A stretch of DNA of 64,000 bases from Pseudonocardia humida (lineage in GTDB: Bacteria > Actinomycetota > Actinomycetes > Mycobacteriales > Pseudonocardiaceae). Below, one piece after another: positions 25,316-33,455 of the stretch. The notes below the pieces were generated by a model. It did not search any database. It was not told where the DNA came from and saw only the letters and a program-made list of their open reading frames with translations. Each line of letters starts with the position of its first letter. The stretch's first letter is position 1. The stretch is from NCBI RefSeq assembly GCF_023898865.1, contig NZ_JAGSOV010000084.1, positions 1 through 64,000 on the forward strand, given 5' to 3'. Made by a program: the position numbers and the translations under genes.

Positions 25316-25894
25316 GTGGCCGACATGGCAGAGCAAGCCGCGCCGAGGCGGGCCGACGCCCGGCGCAACGAGAAGGCGCTGCTCGACGCGGCCGCCGCGG
25401 CCTTCGTCGCCGCGGGCGTCGAGGCGCCGGTGCGCGACATCGCGGCCAGGGCCGGCGTCGGGGTGGGCACGGTCTACCGCCACTTCCCGACCCGCGCCGA
25501 CCTCGTCGTCGCGGTGTACCGCCACCAGGTCGAGGCCTGCGCCGAGGCCGGCGCGACCCTGCTCGCCGAGGAGGCATCCCCGTACGCCGCGCTGGCCCGG
25601 TGGATCGACCTGTTCGTCGACTTCCTGGTGACAAAGCACGGGCTGGCCGCCGCGCTGCACTCGGACGGCGGCCAGTTCGACGCCCTGCACGCCTACTTCC
25701 TCGACCGGCTCCTACCGGTGGGCACCACCCTGCTCGACGCCGCGGTCGCGTCCGGCGAGATCCGCCCCGGCCTGCGGGCCTACGAGCTCATGCGCGGCGT
25801 CGGCAACCTCTGCATCGGCGCCGACAGCGATCCCGGCTACGACGCGCGCCGGCTCGTCGGGCTCCTCATCGCGGGACTGCGTCGAGCGGACTGA
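25316..25894 (+). CDS. TetR-family transcriptional regulator
   Basis: A 192-residue TetR repressor. The N-terminal helix-turn-helix is ALLDAAAAAFVAAGVEAPVRDIAARAG with recognition helix VGTVYRHFPTRADLV; the ligand domain is helical. GTG 25316 has GGAG eight bases upstream; ATG 25325 is an alternative, and ATG/GTG codons further upstream lie in the operator region. It is divergent from the aldo/keto reductase-LLM operon and is its probable repressor. The inducer is unknown. Confidence 0.9.
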   Translation: MADMAEQAAPRRADARRNEKALLDAAAAAFVAAGVEAPVRDIAARAGVGVGTVYRHFPTRADLVVAVYRHQVEACAEAGATLLAEEASPYAALARWIDLFVDFLVTKHGLAAALHSDGGQFDALHAYFLDRLLPVGTTLLDAAVASGEIRPGLRAYELMRGVGNLCIGADSDPGYDARRLVGLLIAGLRRAD

Positions 25895-26100
25895 CCCACC
25901 GCTTCGGGGTCGTGCATATCGACAGTCGGGTGGTCGGTGCCGCGGAACAGCGCGCCCGAGCCGCTCAGGACCCGGCCGGGGCCCCCGCCGCGCAGACACC
26001 GGCCCGCTCGCCGGCGCGCCGCGACGCCGGCGAGACCACCCCATCCTCGAGGTGGTCGACATCCCCGTGCTGCGCCGCCGGTTCGGGATCTGAGCGGCCC
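25895..26100. other. Intergenic region with no supported gene
   Basis: This 206-base gap separates the TetR gene from the convergent PPOX gene. A short plus-strand frame ends at 26092 with the codons for ILEVVDIPVLRRRFGI before TGA, which looks like the tail of a lost gene, but there is no start or family match. I see no hairpin with a T-tract. Confidence 0.3.
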
Positions 26101-26511
26101 TCACCAGTTCTGGCTGGTGACCTTCTCGACGAGGACGGTGCCGGCGTAGCGCGTCAGGCCGTCGTCGTCCAGCTCCTCCTCCGCGACCCCGGTCGGCGCG
26201 ACCGGCGCGTACTTGGCCGCGATGCGCCGCTCCAGCGCCCGGTCGGCGTCGGGGACGAGCTCGTCGACGCGCCCTCGCAGCTCGACGTAGCGGGTCGGCC
26301 GGGCCGGGTCCACGACGACCAGCGAGATCCGCGGGTCGCGGCGCAGGTTGCGCAGCTTCTGCCTGCCCTCCACGAGGCTGATCCGCACCGCGCCGTCGGC
26401 GTGCAGGAACCACAGGGGCGTCGTCTGCGGCTCGCCGCGCGGGCCGATCGTCGAGACGAATGCGACGGCCGTGGAGTCGAGCAGGTAGCGCAGCGGCTGG
26501 GGGACGTCCAT
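26101..26511 (-). CDS. PPOX-class (F420/FMN) oxidoreductase
   Basis: A 136-residue split-barrel protein of the pyridoxamine-phosphate-oxidase-like family, the class that in actinobacteria often uses F420. Conserved segments: TAVAFVSTIGPRGEPQTTPLWF, then VRISLVEGRQKLRNLRRDPRISLVVVDP, VELRGRVDELVPD, and the acidic loop GVAEEELDDDG. ATG 26511 fits the usual N-terminus with the first helix MDVPQPLRYLLD. Divergent from the GAF-SpoIIE phosphatase across about 200 bases. Confidence 0.84.
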   Translation of the reverse strand: MDVPQPLRYLLDSTAVAFVSTIGPRGEPQTTPLWFLHADGAVRISLVEGRQKLRNLRRDPRISLVVVDPARPTRYVELRGRVDELVPDADRALERRIAAKYAPVAPTGVAEEELDDDGLTRYAGTVLVEKVTSQNW

Positions 26512-26717
26512 GGCGCCGGGTCTACCGGTCGGCGGGGCGCCGGGCAACGGAGATCGCGTTCGGCGCAACCCGTTGCCCTCGCGGGGCGACCGGTCCCGAG
26601 GAACCGGCGACGACCCAGGGCGGTGCCGGTGGCCGCGGCGACGTACGCTCTGCCGGTTCGAGGGCCGATGCAGGGGCCGATTCGAGGCCGACTCGGGGCA
26701 GCACGGCGGGGGAAGGC

Positions 26718-28523
26718 ATGGACGACGCCGATCGGGGTTCGGCCGGCGGCGGGTCGGACCGCGACGGGCTGTCCGATCCGATGCGGTTGCAGGCGCTGGA
26801 GCGGTCCGGGCTGGGCACCGCGCCCGACCCCGTGATGGAGGGGTTCGCGGCGCGCGTGCGGGAGCGGCTCGCGGTGCCGGGCGCGTTCGTCTCGCTCGTC
26901 CGGTCCGACCAGCAGGTGCTCCCGGGCGTGGTCGGCCTGCCCGAGCCGTGGGCGTCGCGGCGGGCGCTGCCGCTGTCGCACGCGTTCTGCCTGCACGTGG
27001 TCAGCTCGGCGCGACCGCTGGTCGTCGACGACGCCCGCGTGCACCCGCTGGTGCGCGACAACCCGGCGGTACCCGACCTCGGGATCGTCGCGTACGCGGG
27101 GATGCCGTTGCGCGACTCCGAGGGCAACGTGCTGGGCGCGCTGTGCGCGATCGACGGCACGCCGCGGGAATGGAGCGCGGGGGAGTTGGAGACCCTGAGC
27201 GATCTCGCCGTCGCCTGCTCGACGGAGCTGAGCCTGCGCCTGGCCCGCTACGACGCCGCGCTGGAGCGCTCGCTGCGCGACGATCTGGAGCAGGCCCAGC
27301 ACCGCTCCTTCGTGCGCAGCCAGACGCTGCTGGCCGCCTCGCAGGCGTTCACCGACACCGCCACCGTCGACGACGTCCGCGAGCGGGCCGACCAGCTGGT
27401 CAGCACCGATCTGCAGCCCGCCTACGTCGGGCTCGCGCTCGCCGTGGACCACCCCGACGACCCGGCCGACGCGCGGGCCAACCGGGAGCTGGAAGCCGCG
27501 ATCGTCGCCACCGCCGCGGTGCGGTCCGGGCGGATGCTGGTCCACCCGGACCCCGACCCCGCCGTCGCGGGCGTCGACCGGGCCACCGCCGAGCTGTTGG
27601 ACGAGCTGGGCCTGGGCACGATCGTCGCGGCACCCCTGCCGGGACCGCAGGACGTGGTGGGCGCCCTGGTCCTGGGCTGGGCCGGACCCAGGGCGCTGGC
27701 GCCGTCGGACCTGCTGATGATCGGCACCGTGGCCGGCTACGCGGCCAGGGCGGTGTCGCGGGCCAGGGTGCTCGCGCACCGCACCGGGGCCGCGCACGAC
27801 CTGCAGCGGGCGATGCTGACCACGCTGCCCGACGTGCCGGGACTGGTGATCGCCGCCCGCTACGTGCCGGCGGACTCCCGCGAGGACGTCGGCGGCGACT
27901 GGTACGACGCCGCGTTCGGCCCGGCCGGTCCGCCCGGCCCGGCCGGCGGCCCGGACGAGGTGCTGGCGGTCTCGGTCGGCGACGTGATCGGGCACGACCT
28001 GCGGGCGGCCGCGCTGATGGGGCAGGCCCGGTCGATGCTGCGCCAGGCGCTCTGGGACCACCCGGGCGGCTCCGCGTCGGACGTCTTCTCGGCGTTCGAG
28101 CGGGCCAACGCGGGCGTCGCCCTGGACGCGGCGGGCACCGCCGTCCTCGCGCTGCTGCGCCGCCGCGGGGCCGGGGGCTGGTCGATGAGCTGGACCAACG
28201 CCGGGCACCCGCCACCGGTGCTGCTCGACGCCGACGGGTCGACGCGGCTGCTGCCCGAGCACGGGATGCTGTTCGGCTACCCCGCGCTGGCCCGCCAACC
28301 GCGCGCGGACCACTGCATCGACCTCGAGCCCGGTTCGACGCTGTTCCTCTACACCGACGGGCTCGTCGAGCGGCGCGGCCGCGACCTCGACGCCGGCACG
28401 CAGGAGCTGCTGGAGCTCCTCGACCGCAACCGGGGGCTCGCGCCGAGCGCGCTGGTGGACGTCGTGGTCCGGACCCTCGCGACCGACTCCGACGACGTCG
28501 TCGCGCTCGCGATCGGAGTCTGA
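26718..28523 (+). CDS. GAF-domain SpoIIE-type PP2C serine phosphatase
   Basis: A 601-residue signalling phosphatase. The N-terminal GAF domain (about 15-165) ends with the typical YAGMPLRDSEGNVLGALCAID; a second GAF-like domain lies at about 195-350; the SpoIIE/PP2C domain (about 360-601) shows LVIAARYVPADSREDVGGDWYDA, VGDVIGHDLRAAALMGQ, TNAGHPPPVLL and FLYTDGLVERRG, including the metal-binding aspartates. Such proteins dephosphorylate anti-sigma-factor antagonists. An ATP-binding kinase-type anti-sigma protein is encoded convergently 20 bases beyond, which supports a partner-switching role. ATG 26718 follows GGGGGAAGG. Confidence 0.9.
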   Translation: MDDADRGSAGGGSDRDGLSDPMRLQALERSGLGTAPDPVMEGFAARVRERLAVPGAFVSLVRSDQQVLPGVVGLPEPWASRRALPLSHAFCLHVVSSARPLVVDDARVHPLVRDNPAVPDLGIVAYAGMPLRDSEGNVLGALCAIDGTPREWSAGELETLSDLAVACSTELSLRLARYDAALERSLRDDLEQAQHRSFVRSQTLLAASQAFTDTATVDDVRERADQLVSTDLQPAYVGLALAVDHPDDPADARANRELEAAIVATAAVRSGRMLVHPDPDPAVAGVDRATAELLDELGLGTIVAAPLPGPQDVVGALVLGWAGPRALAPSDLLMIGTVAGYAARAVSRARVLAHRTGAAHDLQRAMLTTLPDVPGLVIAARYVPADSREDVGGDWYDAAFGPAGPPGPAGGPDEVLAVSVGDVIGHDLRAAALMGQARSMLRQALWDHPGGSASDVFSAFERANAGVALDAAGTAVLALLRRRGAGGWSMSWTNAGHPPPVLLDADGSTRLLPEHGMLFGYPALARQPRADHCIDLEPGSTLFLYTDGLVERRGRDLDAGTQELLELLDRNRGLAPSALVDVVVRTLATDSDDVVALAIGV

Positions 28524-28542
28524 CGCGCCCGTGCGGCTCGGC

Positions 28543-28911
28543 TCAGAGGCTGGCCCACACGGTCTTGCCGGTCGGGGTTAGGCGCACTCCCCACGTGCTG
28601 AGCGCGTCGACCAGGGCCAGCCCGCGCCCGCGCAGCTCGTGCAGCGTCGGCAGCCGCGGGGCCAGCGCCCGGGGCGGTCCGGCGTCGTCGACCTCGATCC
28701 GGGCCCGCCCCCGCGGGGCCAGCCGGATGCGCACCGCCCGCGGCGCCCTGGCGTGCTCGATGGCGTTGGTGACCAGCTCGACGCAGACCAGCTCCACGTC
28801 GACGAGGCGCTCGTCGTCCAGGCGCTCGCGCAGCCAGGAGCGCAGGGTGCGCAGGCAGGAGGCGTCGTCGATGCTCAAGTCCAGCACCGCGTCCTCAGAC
28901 CGATCGGTCAC
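28543..28911 (-). CDS. RsbW-like anti-sigma-factor kinase (HATPase)
   Basis: A 122-residue GHKL ATPase, the type that binds a sigma factor or phosphorylates an STAS antagonist. The N box is VCVELVTNAIEHAR, G1 is IEVDDAGP and G2 is LRGRGLALVDALSTWGV. The start GTG 28911 is preceded by AAGGA with good spacing. The convergent GAF-SpoIIE phosphatase gene suggests the two act on the same antagonist in a stress-response switch. No sigma factor gene of the SigB type is adjacent. Confidence 0.86.
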   Translation of the reverse strand: MTDRSEDAVLDLSIDDASCLRTLRSWLRERLDDERLVDVELVCVELVTNAIEHARAPRAVRIRLAPRGRARIEVDDAGPPRALAPRLPTLHELRGRGLALVDALSTWGVRLTPTGKTVWASL

Positions 28912-29038
28912 CGTGATCCTTCGCGGTCGGGGCGGAACGGTCTCCCGACCACACTTCGCCAGATGCGTACCGGACCGGTGTACCCGAAGTCGGCCGCGAC
29001 CACGCCTGCGCCGGTGTGACGCCCGCCGGGGCGCCGGT

Positions 29039-30856
29039 TCACGGCGTCCCGCCGAGGGCGGCTCGTCGGCGCAGCCGGTGGCGGCCGTCCTCGGTGCGGG
29101 CCGTGCGGCCGCGGCGCGCGAGCAGCTCCAGCAGCGGCACCGCGACCCGCCTGCTGGTGCCCAGCGCCTGGCGGGCCTCGCTGAGGGTGAACACCGGCCC
29201 CAGGCCGGCGAGCACCGCGACGGCCCGGTCCTCGGCGCCCGCGCCCAGCACCACCCCGTCCGCGACGGCGACCAGCTCGCCGGCGCGCACCAGGCTCGCC
29301 AGCTCGCGGGGGCCCAGCCCCAGCTCCGCGAGCCGGGCGGCGTCCGGGGCGGCGAACGGCGCGCGGTCGAGGTCGGCGCGCACCGCGGCGAGCGCGGCGC
29401 GCAGCTGCCCGGGCAGGTCGGGGGAGGCGTCGGTGCGCACCCGGCCGTCACCGACGACCAGCCGGCTCCTCGTCCGCGCCAGCAGGGCCTCGACCAGCGC
29501 GGGATGCGGCAGCCCCAGCGCCCGGCGGGCGGCCTCCACGGGCAGGCCCGGGTCGAGCGGATCGGCGGCGTCGTGGTCGGCGACGGCCGCGCGGAGCTGC
29601 TCGACGAGCGCGGGGGCGCGCTGCGGGTCGAGCAGCCAGCCGCCGCCGCGCACCGCGTCCGCCCCGGCGACCGCGTCGGCCGGCACGCCCATCGCCACCA
29701 GCTCCGACTCGCGCACCGCGGATCGGCGGGCGAGCTCGGCGGCCGCGTCCGGCACGGCGGACGCGCCGGCGAGCTCGCGTGCCCGTCGGGCGGCGGCACC
29801 CCGCCTGCGCAGGGCGGGCGGGCGGACGTCCAGCACCGTGAACCCGCCGAGCACGCGCCGGCGGCCGGGGTCGCGCAGCACCGCGCGGTCGCCGATGCGC
29901 ATCGGGAGGGGGCGCGCGAGCCGCAGCCGCAGCACGTCGTCGCCGAGCGGGCGGACCCGGGCGGTCGTCGCGGCCGAGCCGAGGTGCAGGGTGAGCTCGG
30001 CGGGCAGCGCCGCCGCATCGGCCTGCTCGTCGCGCACGCCGTGCAGGCGGCCGTCGAGCTCGGTCACCGCCAGCCAGGCGCCCGGGGTCAGCAGCGCGTC
30101 GCCGCGGCCGACCGACTCCACCCCGACCCCGCGCAGGTTCACCGCGACCCGCGCGACCCCGTCCACCCGGGCCACCGGCTCGCCGAGGCTCTCCAGCCCG
30201 CGCACCCGCACCCGCCGCCCGGCCAGCTCCAGCTCGTCGTCGCCGGTCAGGGTGCCGGCCGGGAGGGTGCCGGTGACGATCGTGCCCGCGCCGCGCACGG
30301 TGAAGGCCCGGTCGACCCACAACCGCACCGGCGCGGCGGGATCGGGGTCGGCCAGCCCGTCCGCCAGCCGCGCCAGCGCGGCGCGCAGCTCGTCCATGCC
30401 GGCGCCGGTGGCCGCGGACACGGCCAGCGCGGGCAGCGACCCCAGGCCCGCCGCGGCCAGCCGCTCGCCGGCCTCCGCGCGCGCCGGGGCCGGGTCGGCC
30501 AGGTCGGACCGGGTGACGACGAGCAGCCCGTGCCGCACCCCGAGCGCCTGCAGGGCGTCGAGGTGCTCGGCGGACTGCGGCATCCACCCCTCGTCGGCCG
30601 CCACCACGAACACCACCGCGGGCACCGGGCCGACCCCGGCCAGCATGGTGGCGACGAACCGCTCGTGGCCGGGCACGTCGACGAAGGCCAGGCTGTCGCC
30701 ACCGGGCAGCCGCGTCCAGACGAAGCCCAGATCGAGCGTCATCCCGCGGCGGCGCTCCTCGGCCCAGCGGTCGGGCTCCATCCCGGTCAGCGCCCTGACC
30801 AGGGTCGACTTGCCGTGGTCGACGTGGCCCGCGGTGGCCACCACGTGCGTGCGCAC
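29039..30856 (-). CDS. selB: Selenocysteine-specific elongation factor
   Basis: Delivers selenocysteinyl-tRNA to UGA codons that carry a SECIS hairpin. The 605-residue product has the translational GTPase domain with G1 TAGHVDHGKSTLVRALTG (about 8-25), RGMTLDLGFVW, DVPGHERFV, and the NKxD equivalent VTRSDLAD, three beta-barrel domains in the middle, and C-terminal winged-helix repeats (about 400-605) for SECIS RNA binding. GTG 30856 immediately follows the selA stop. Forms an operon with selA; selD lies divergently. Confidence 0.95.
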   Translation of the reverse strand: MRTHVVATAGHVDHGKSTLVRALTGMEPDRWAEERRRGMTLDLGFVWTRLPGGDSLAFVDVPGHERFVATMLAGVGPVPAVVFVVAADEGWMPQSAEHLDALQALGVRHGLLVVTRSDLADPAPARAEAGERLAAAGLGSLPALAVSAATGAGMDELRAALARLADGLADPDPAAPVRLWVDRAFTVRGAGTIVTGTLPAGTLTGDDELELAGRRVRVRGLESLGEPVARVDGVARVAVNLRGVGVESVGRGDALLTPGAWLAVTELDGRLHGVRDEQADAAALPAELTLHLGSAATTARVRPLGDDVLRLRLARPLPMRIGDRAVLRDPGRRRVLGGFTVLDVRPPALRRRGAAARRARELAGASAVPDAAAELARRSAVRESELVAMGVPADAVAGADAVRGGGWLLDPQRAPALVEQLRAAVADHDAADPLDPGLPVEAARRALGLPHPALVEALLARTRSRLVVGDGRVRTDASPDLPGQLRAALAAVRADLDRAPFAAPDAARLAELGLGPRELASLVRAGELVAVADGVVLGAGAEDRAVAVLAGLGPVFTLSEARQALGTSRRVAVPLLELLARRGRTARTEDGRHRLRRRAALGGTP

Positions 30857-32179
30857 TCAGACCCCCCGGTGCGCGGCGAGCACCGCGGTGCGCAGCGCGT
30901 CGTCGTCGTCGGGGGCCAGTGCGCGCAGGTCCAGCAGGCAGCGGCCGCGTTCGACCCGCCCCAGCACCGCGGGCTCACCCGTGCGAAGCGGCGCGGCCAG
31001 CGCCTCGGGCACCGCCACCGCGGCGCTGTCGAGCACGACGTCCGGGGCGCCGCCCCCGCCCACCGCGGCCGCGGACGAGACCCCTTCCGCGGGGACGCCG
31101 TCCGCGCGCAACCGGTCGGCCAGCTGCTCTGCGCGGCGCCGCAGGACGGCGACATCGGCGTCCAGGGCGGCGCGGACCGGGGGAGTGGGCCCGCGCAGGG
31201 TCGCCTCCAGGGCGGCCAGGGTCAGCTTGTCCACCCGCATCGCCCTGGCCAGCGGGTGGCGGCGGACGCGGGCCACCAGCTCGGCGCCCGCCCCCGCCGA
31301 GCCCAGCAGCAGCCCGGCCTGCGGGCCGCCCAGCAGCTTGTCGCCCGATGCCGTGACCAGGGCCGCACCCGCCGCGAGCGTGCCGGCCGCGTCCGGCTCG
31401 TCGGGCAGCAGCGGGTGCGCGGTGAGCAGGCCCGACCCGATGTCGACCACCACCGGCGGGCCGAGCCCGGCCAGCTCGGCCACCCCCACCGCGCTGGTGA
31501 ACCCGCTGACCACGAAGTTCGACGGGTGCACCTTGAGCAGGAACGCGGTGTCCTCGCCGATGGCGTCGGCGTAGTCGACCAGGTGCGTGCGGTTGGTCGT
31601 GCCCACCTCGCGCAGCCGCGCCCCGGCCGCGACGAGCAGGTCCGGGATCCGGAACCCGTCGCCGATCTCGACCAGCTCGCCCCGCGACACGACGATCTCC
31701 CGCCCGGCCGCCAGGGTCGCCGCGGTCAGCGCCAGCGCCGCGGCGCCGTTGTTGACCACGTGGCCCGCCGCGGCCCCCGGCACGGCGCCCAGCAGCGCGT
31801 CGGTCGCCGCCGCGCCGCGCCGCCCGCGCCCCCCGGTGCCCAGGTCCAGCTCCACGTCGCAGGTCCCGGCGGCGAGGTCGAGCGCGGCGCGCGCCGCCGG
31901 GGACAGCGGCGCGCGGCCGAGGTTGGTGTGCAGGACGACGCCGGTGGCGTTGAGCACCGGGCGCAGCCGGGTCGCCGCCCGCGGCAGCCCGCGCAGGGTC
32001 GCCGCCACCACGTCCCCTGGGGCGATCTCCCCCCGCCGGGCGGCCGCCTGGGCCGCCGCGACCACGCCCTTGACCAGGTCTCGTCCCAGGCGCTCGACGG
32101 CACCGGCGACGGCCGGCTCGGCCAGCACCGCGTCGGTCCGCGGGATGCTCCGGCGGGAGTCGGGAAGCACGTCGGCCAT
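30857..32179 (-). CDS. selA: L-seryl-tRNA(Sec) selenium transferase
   Basis: A 440-residue PLP enzyme that converts Ser-tRNA(Sec) to Sec-tRNA(Sec) with selenophosphate. Visible: VLNATGVVLHTNLGRAPLS near residue 75, VVNNGAAALALTAATLA, the RGELVEIGDGFRIPDLL loop, and the PLP lysine in ALVTASGDKLLGGPQAG (about residue 288). ATG 32179 is the start. Directly upstream of selB in the same operon and divergent from selD with a 53-base gap. Confidence 0.95.
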   Translation of the reverse strand: MADVLPDSRRSIPRTDAVLAEPAVAGAVERLGRDLVKGVVAAAQAAARRGEIAPGDVVAATLRGLPRAATRLRPVLNATGVVLHTNLGRAPLSPAARAALDLAAGTCDVELDLGTGGRGRRGAAATDALLGAVPGAAAGHVVNNGAAALALTAATLAAGREIVVSRGELVEIGDGFRIPDLLVAAGARLREVGTTNRTHLVDYADAIGEDTAFLLKVHPSNFVVSGFTSAVGVAELAGLGPPVVVDIGSGLLTAHPLLPDEPDAAGTLAAGAALVTASGDKLLGGPQAGLLLGSAGAGAELVARVRRHPLARAMRVDKLTLAALEATLRGPTPPVRAALDADVAVLRRRAEQLADRLRADGVPAEGVSSAAAVGGGGAPDVVLDSAAVAVPEALAAPLRTGEPAVLGRVERGRCLLDLRALAPDDDDALRTAVLAAHRGV

Positions 32180-32232
32180 CCGCGGACTCTACGACCGGCG
32201 CCCGGGTGCCCGCGTGTGGTTGCCTTGCCCCC

Positions 32233-33315
32233 GTGACGACCGCCCCTCCTCGCCGCCTCACGGAGTTCAGCCACGGAGCCGGCTGCGGCTGCAAGATCGG
32301 TCCCGGTGCGCTCGCGGACGTGCTCGCGAACCTGGTCCCCGGTCCCCGCCCGGATTCGCTGCTCGTCGGCACCGAGACCGGCGACGACGCCGCCGTGTGG
32401 CGGCTCGACGCCGACCGCGCCCTCGTCGCGACCACCGACTTCTTCACGCCCGTGGTCGACGACCCCCGGCTGTGGGGCCGCATCGCCGCCACCAACGCCG
32501 CCTCCGACGTCTACGCGATGGGCGGTCGCCCGCTGTTCGCGCTCAACCTCGTCGCCTGGCCGACCGACGCGCTGCCCGCCGAGATCCTCGCCGAGGTCCT
32601 CGCCGGCGGCGCCGACGCCGGGCGCGACTGCGGGTTCGCCGTGGTCGGCGGCCACTCGATCGACGACCCGGAGCCCAAGTACGGCATGGCCGTCGTCGGC
32701 GAGGTGCACCCCGACCGGGTGCTCACCAACTCCGGGCTGCGCCCCGGCGATGCCCTCGTGCTCACCAAGCGGCTCGGCGTCGGCGTCGCCACCACGGCGG
32801 TCAAGCTCGGCACCGCGCCCCCGGAGCTCGTCGACGCGGCGGTCGCGTCGATGACGGCGGCGAACGCCGCGGCCTCCGCGGCCGCTGTCGCCGCGGGCGC
32901 GACCGGCTGCACCGACGTCACGGGGTTCGGCCTGCTCGGGCACCTCAAGAAGATGGCCGCCGCCTCCGGGGTGGACGCGCGGATCGACGTCGACGCCGTC
33001 GACCTGCTCGACGGGGTCCGCGACCTGGCCGAGGCCGGCACGGTGCCCGGCGGCAGCCGCCGCAACCGGCAGTGGGTCGCCGACGTCGTCGACGCCGGGC
33101 CGGGCGTGTCGGAGGTCGACCTGCTGCTGCTGGCCGACGCCCAGACCTCGGGCGGGCTGCTGTTCGGCGCCGACCCGGCGCGGGCGCGGGAGGCCGTGGC
33201 CGCGCTGGTCGCGCAGGGCGTCCCGGCCGCGGTGGTCGGGGAGGTCGCCGCCGGGACGGGACGGCTGCTCGTCGAGCGGGGTGGGCGGAGGCGGACGGGA
33301 ATCGAACCCGCCTGA
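32233..33315 (+). CDS. selD: Selenide, water dikinase (selenophosphate synthetase)
   Basis: A 360-residue ATP-dependent enzyme that makes selenophosphate for SelA. The N-terminal loop reads FSHGAGCGCKIGP with the catalytic Cys encoded by TGC, so it is the cysteine form rather than a selenoprotein. GDDAAVWRL, TTDFFTPVVDDP, AMGGRPLFALNLVAWP and VVGGHSIDDPEPKYG follow the family. GTG 32233 is used. The last ten codons (to TGA 33313-33315) are read from the antisense strand of the tRNA-Sec gene, giving an odd C-terminus GGRRRTGIEPA. Confidence 0.94.
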   Translation: MTTAPPRRLTEFSHGAGCGCKIGPGALADVLANLVPGPRPDSLLVGTETGDDAAVWRLDADRALVATTDFFTPVVDDPRLWGRIAATNAASDVYAMGGRPLFALNLVAWPTDALPAEILAEVLAGGADAGRDCGFAVVGGHSIDDPEPKYGMAVVGEVHPDRVLTNSGLRPGDALVLTKRLGVGVATTAVKLGTAPPELVDAAVASMTAANAAASAAAVAAGATGCTDVTGFGLLGHLKKMAAASGVDARIDVDAVDLLDGVRDLAEAGTVPGGSRRNRQWVADVVDAGPGVSEVDLLLLADAQTSGGLLFGADPARAREAVAALVAQGVPAAVVGEVAAGTGRLLVERGGRRRTGIEPA

Positions 33316-33378
33316 CCGAGGTGCTCGGCCACGTCGGTGTTGAAGACCGCGGGGGCCACCAGGCGCCCAGACGCCTCC
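33286..33378 (-). tRNA. selC: tRNA-Sec (anticodon UCA)
   Basis: Reading the minus strand from 33378, an acceptor stem GGAGGCG pairs with CGCCTCC, followed by a D-arm region, an anticodon loop CTTCAAC with anticodon TCA at 33341-33343, a long variable arm (TGGCCGAG pairing with CTCGGTCA) and the T-arm around GGTTCGATTCC. The size of 93 bases, the UCA anticodon and the extended variable arm are diagnostic of selenocysteine tRNA. CCA is not encoded. It lies convergent to selD and covers its last 30 bases. The anticodon stem appears to have only four clean pairs. Confidence 0.93.
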
Positions 33379-33455
33379 TCGCACCCGCCGCCAGCCTAAC
33401 CGGGGCCGGGCGTCGCCATCCGACGGGCACGCCGACGCGCCGCTACGGTGCCGGG

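Noticed and set aside
26510..32236. A continuous plus-strand frame of about 1,900 codons
   Set aside because: It crosses five genes on both strands, has no domain content and arises from the scarcity of stops in high-GC DNA.
32233..33315. SelD as a selenoprotein
   Set aside because: The catalytic residue in GAGCGCKIG is encoded by TGC, a cysteine codon, and the frame has no internal TGA.
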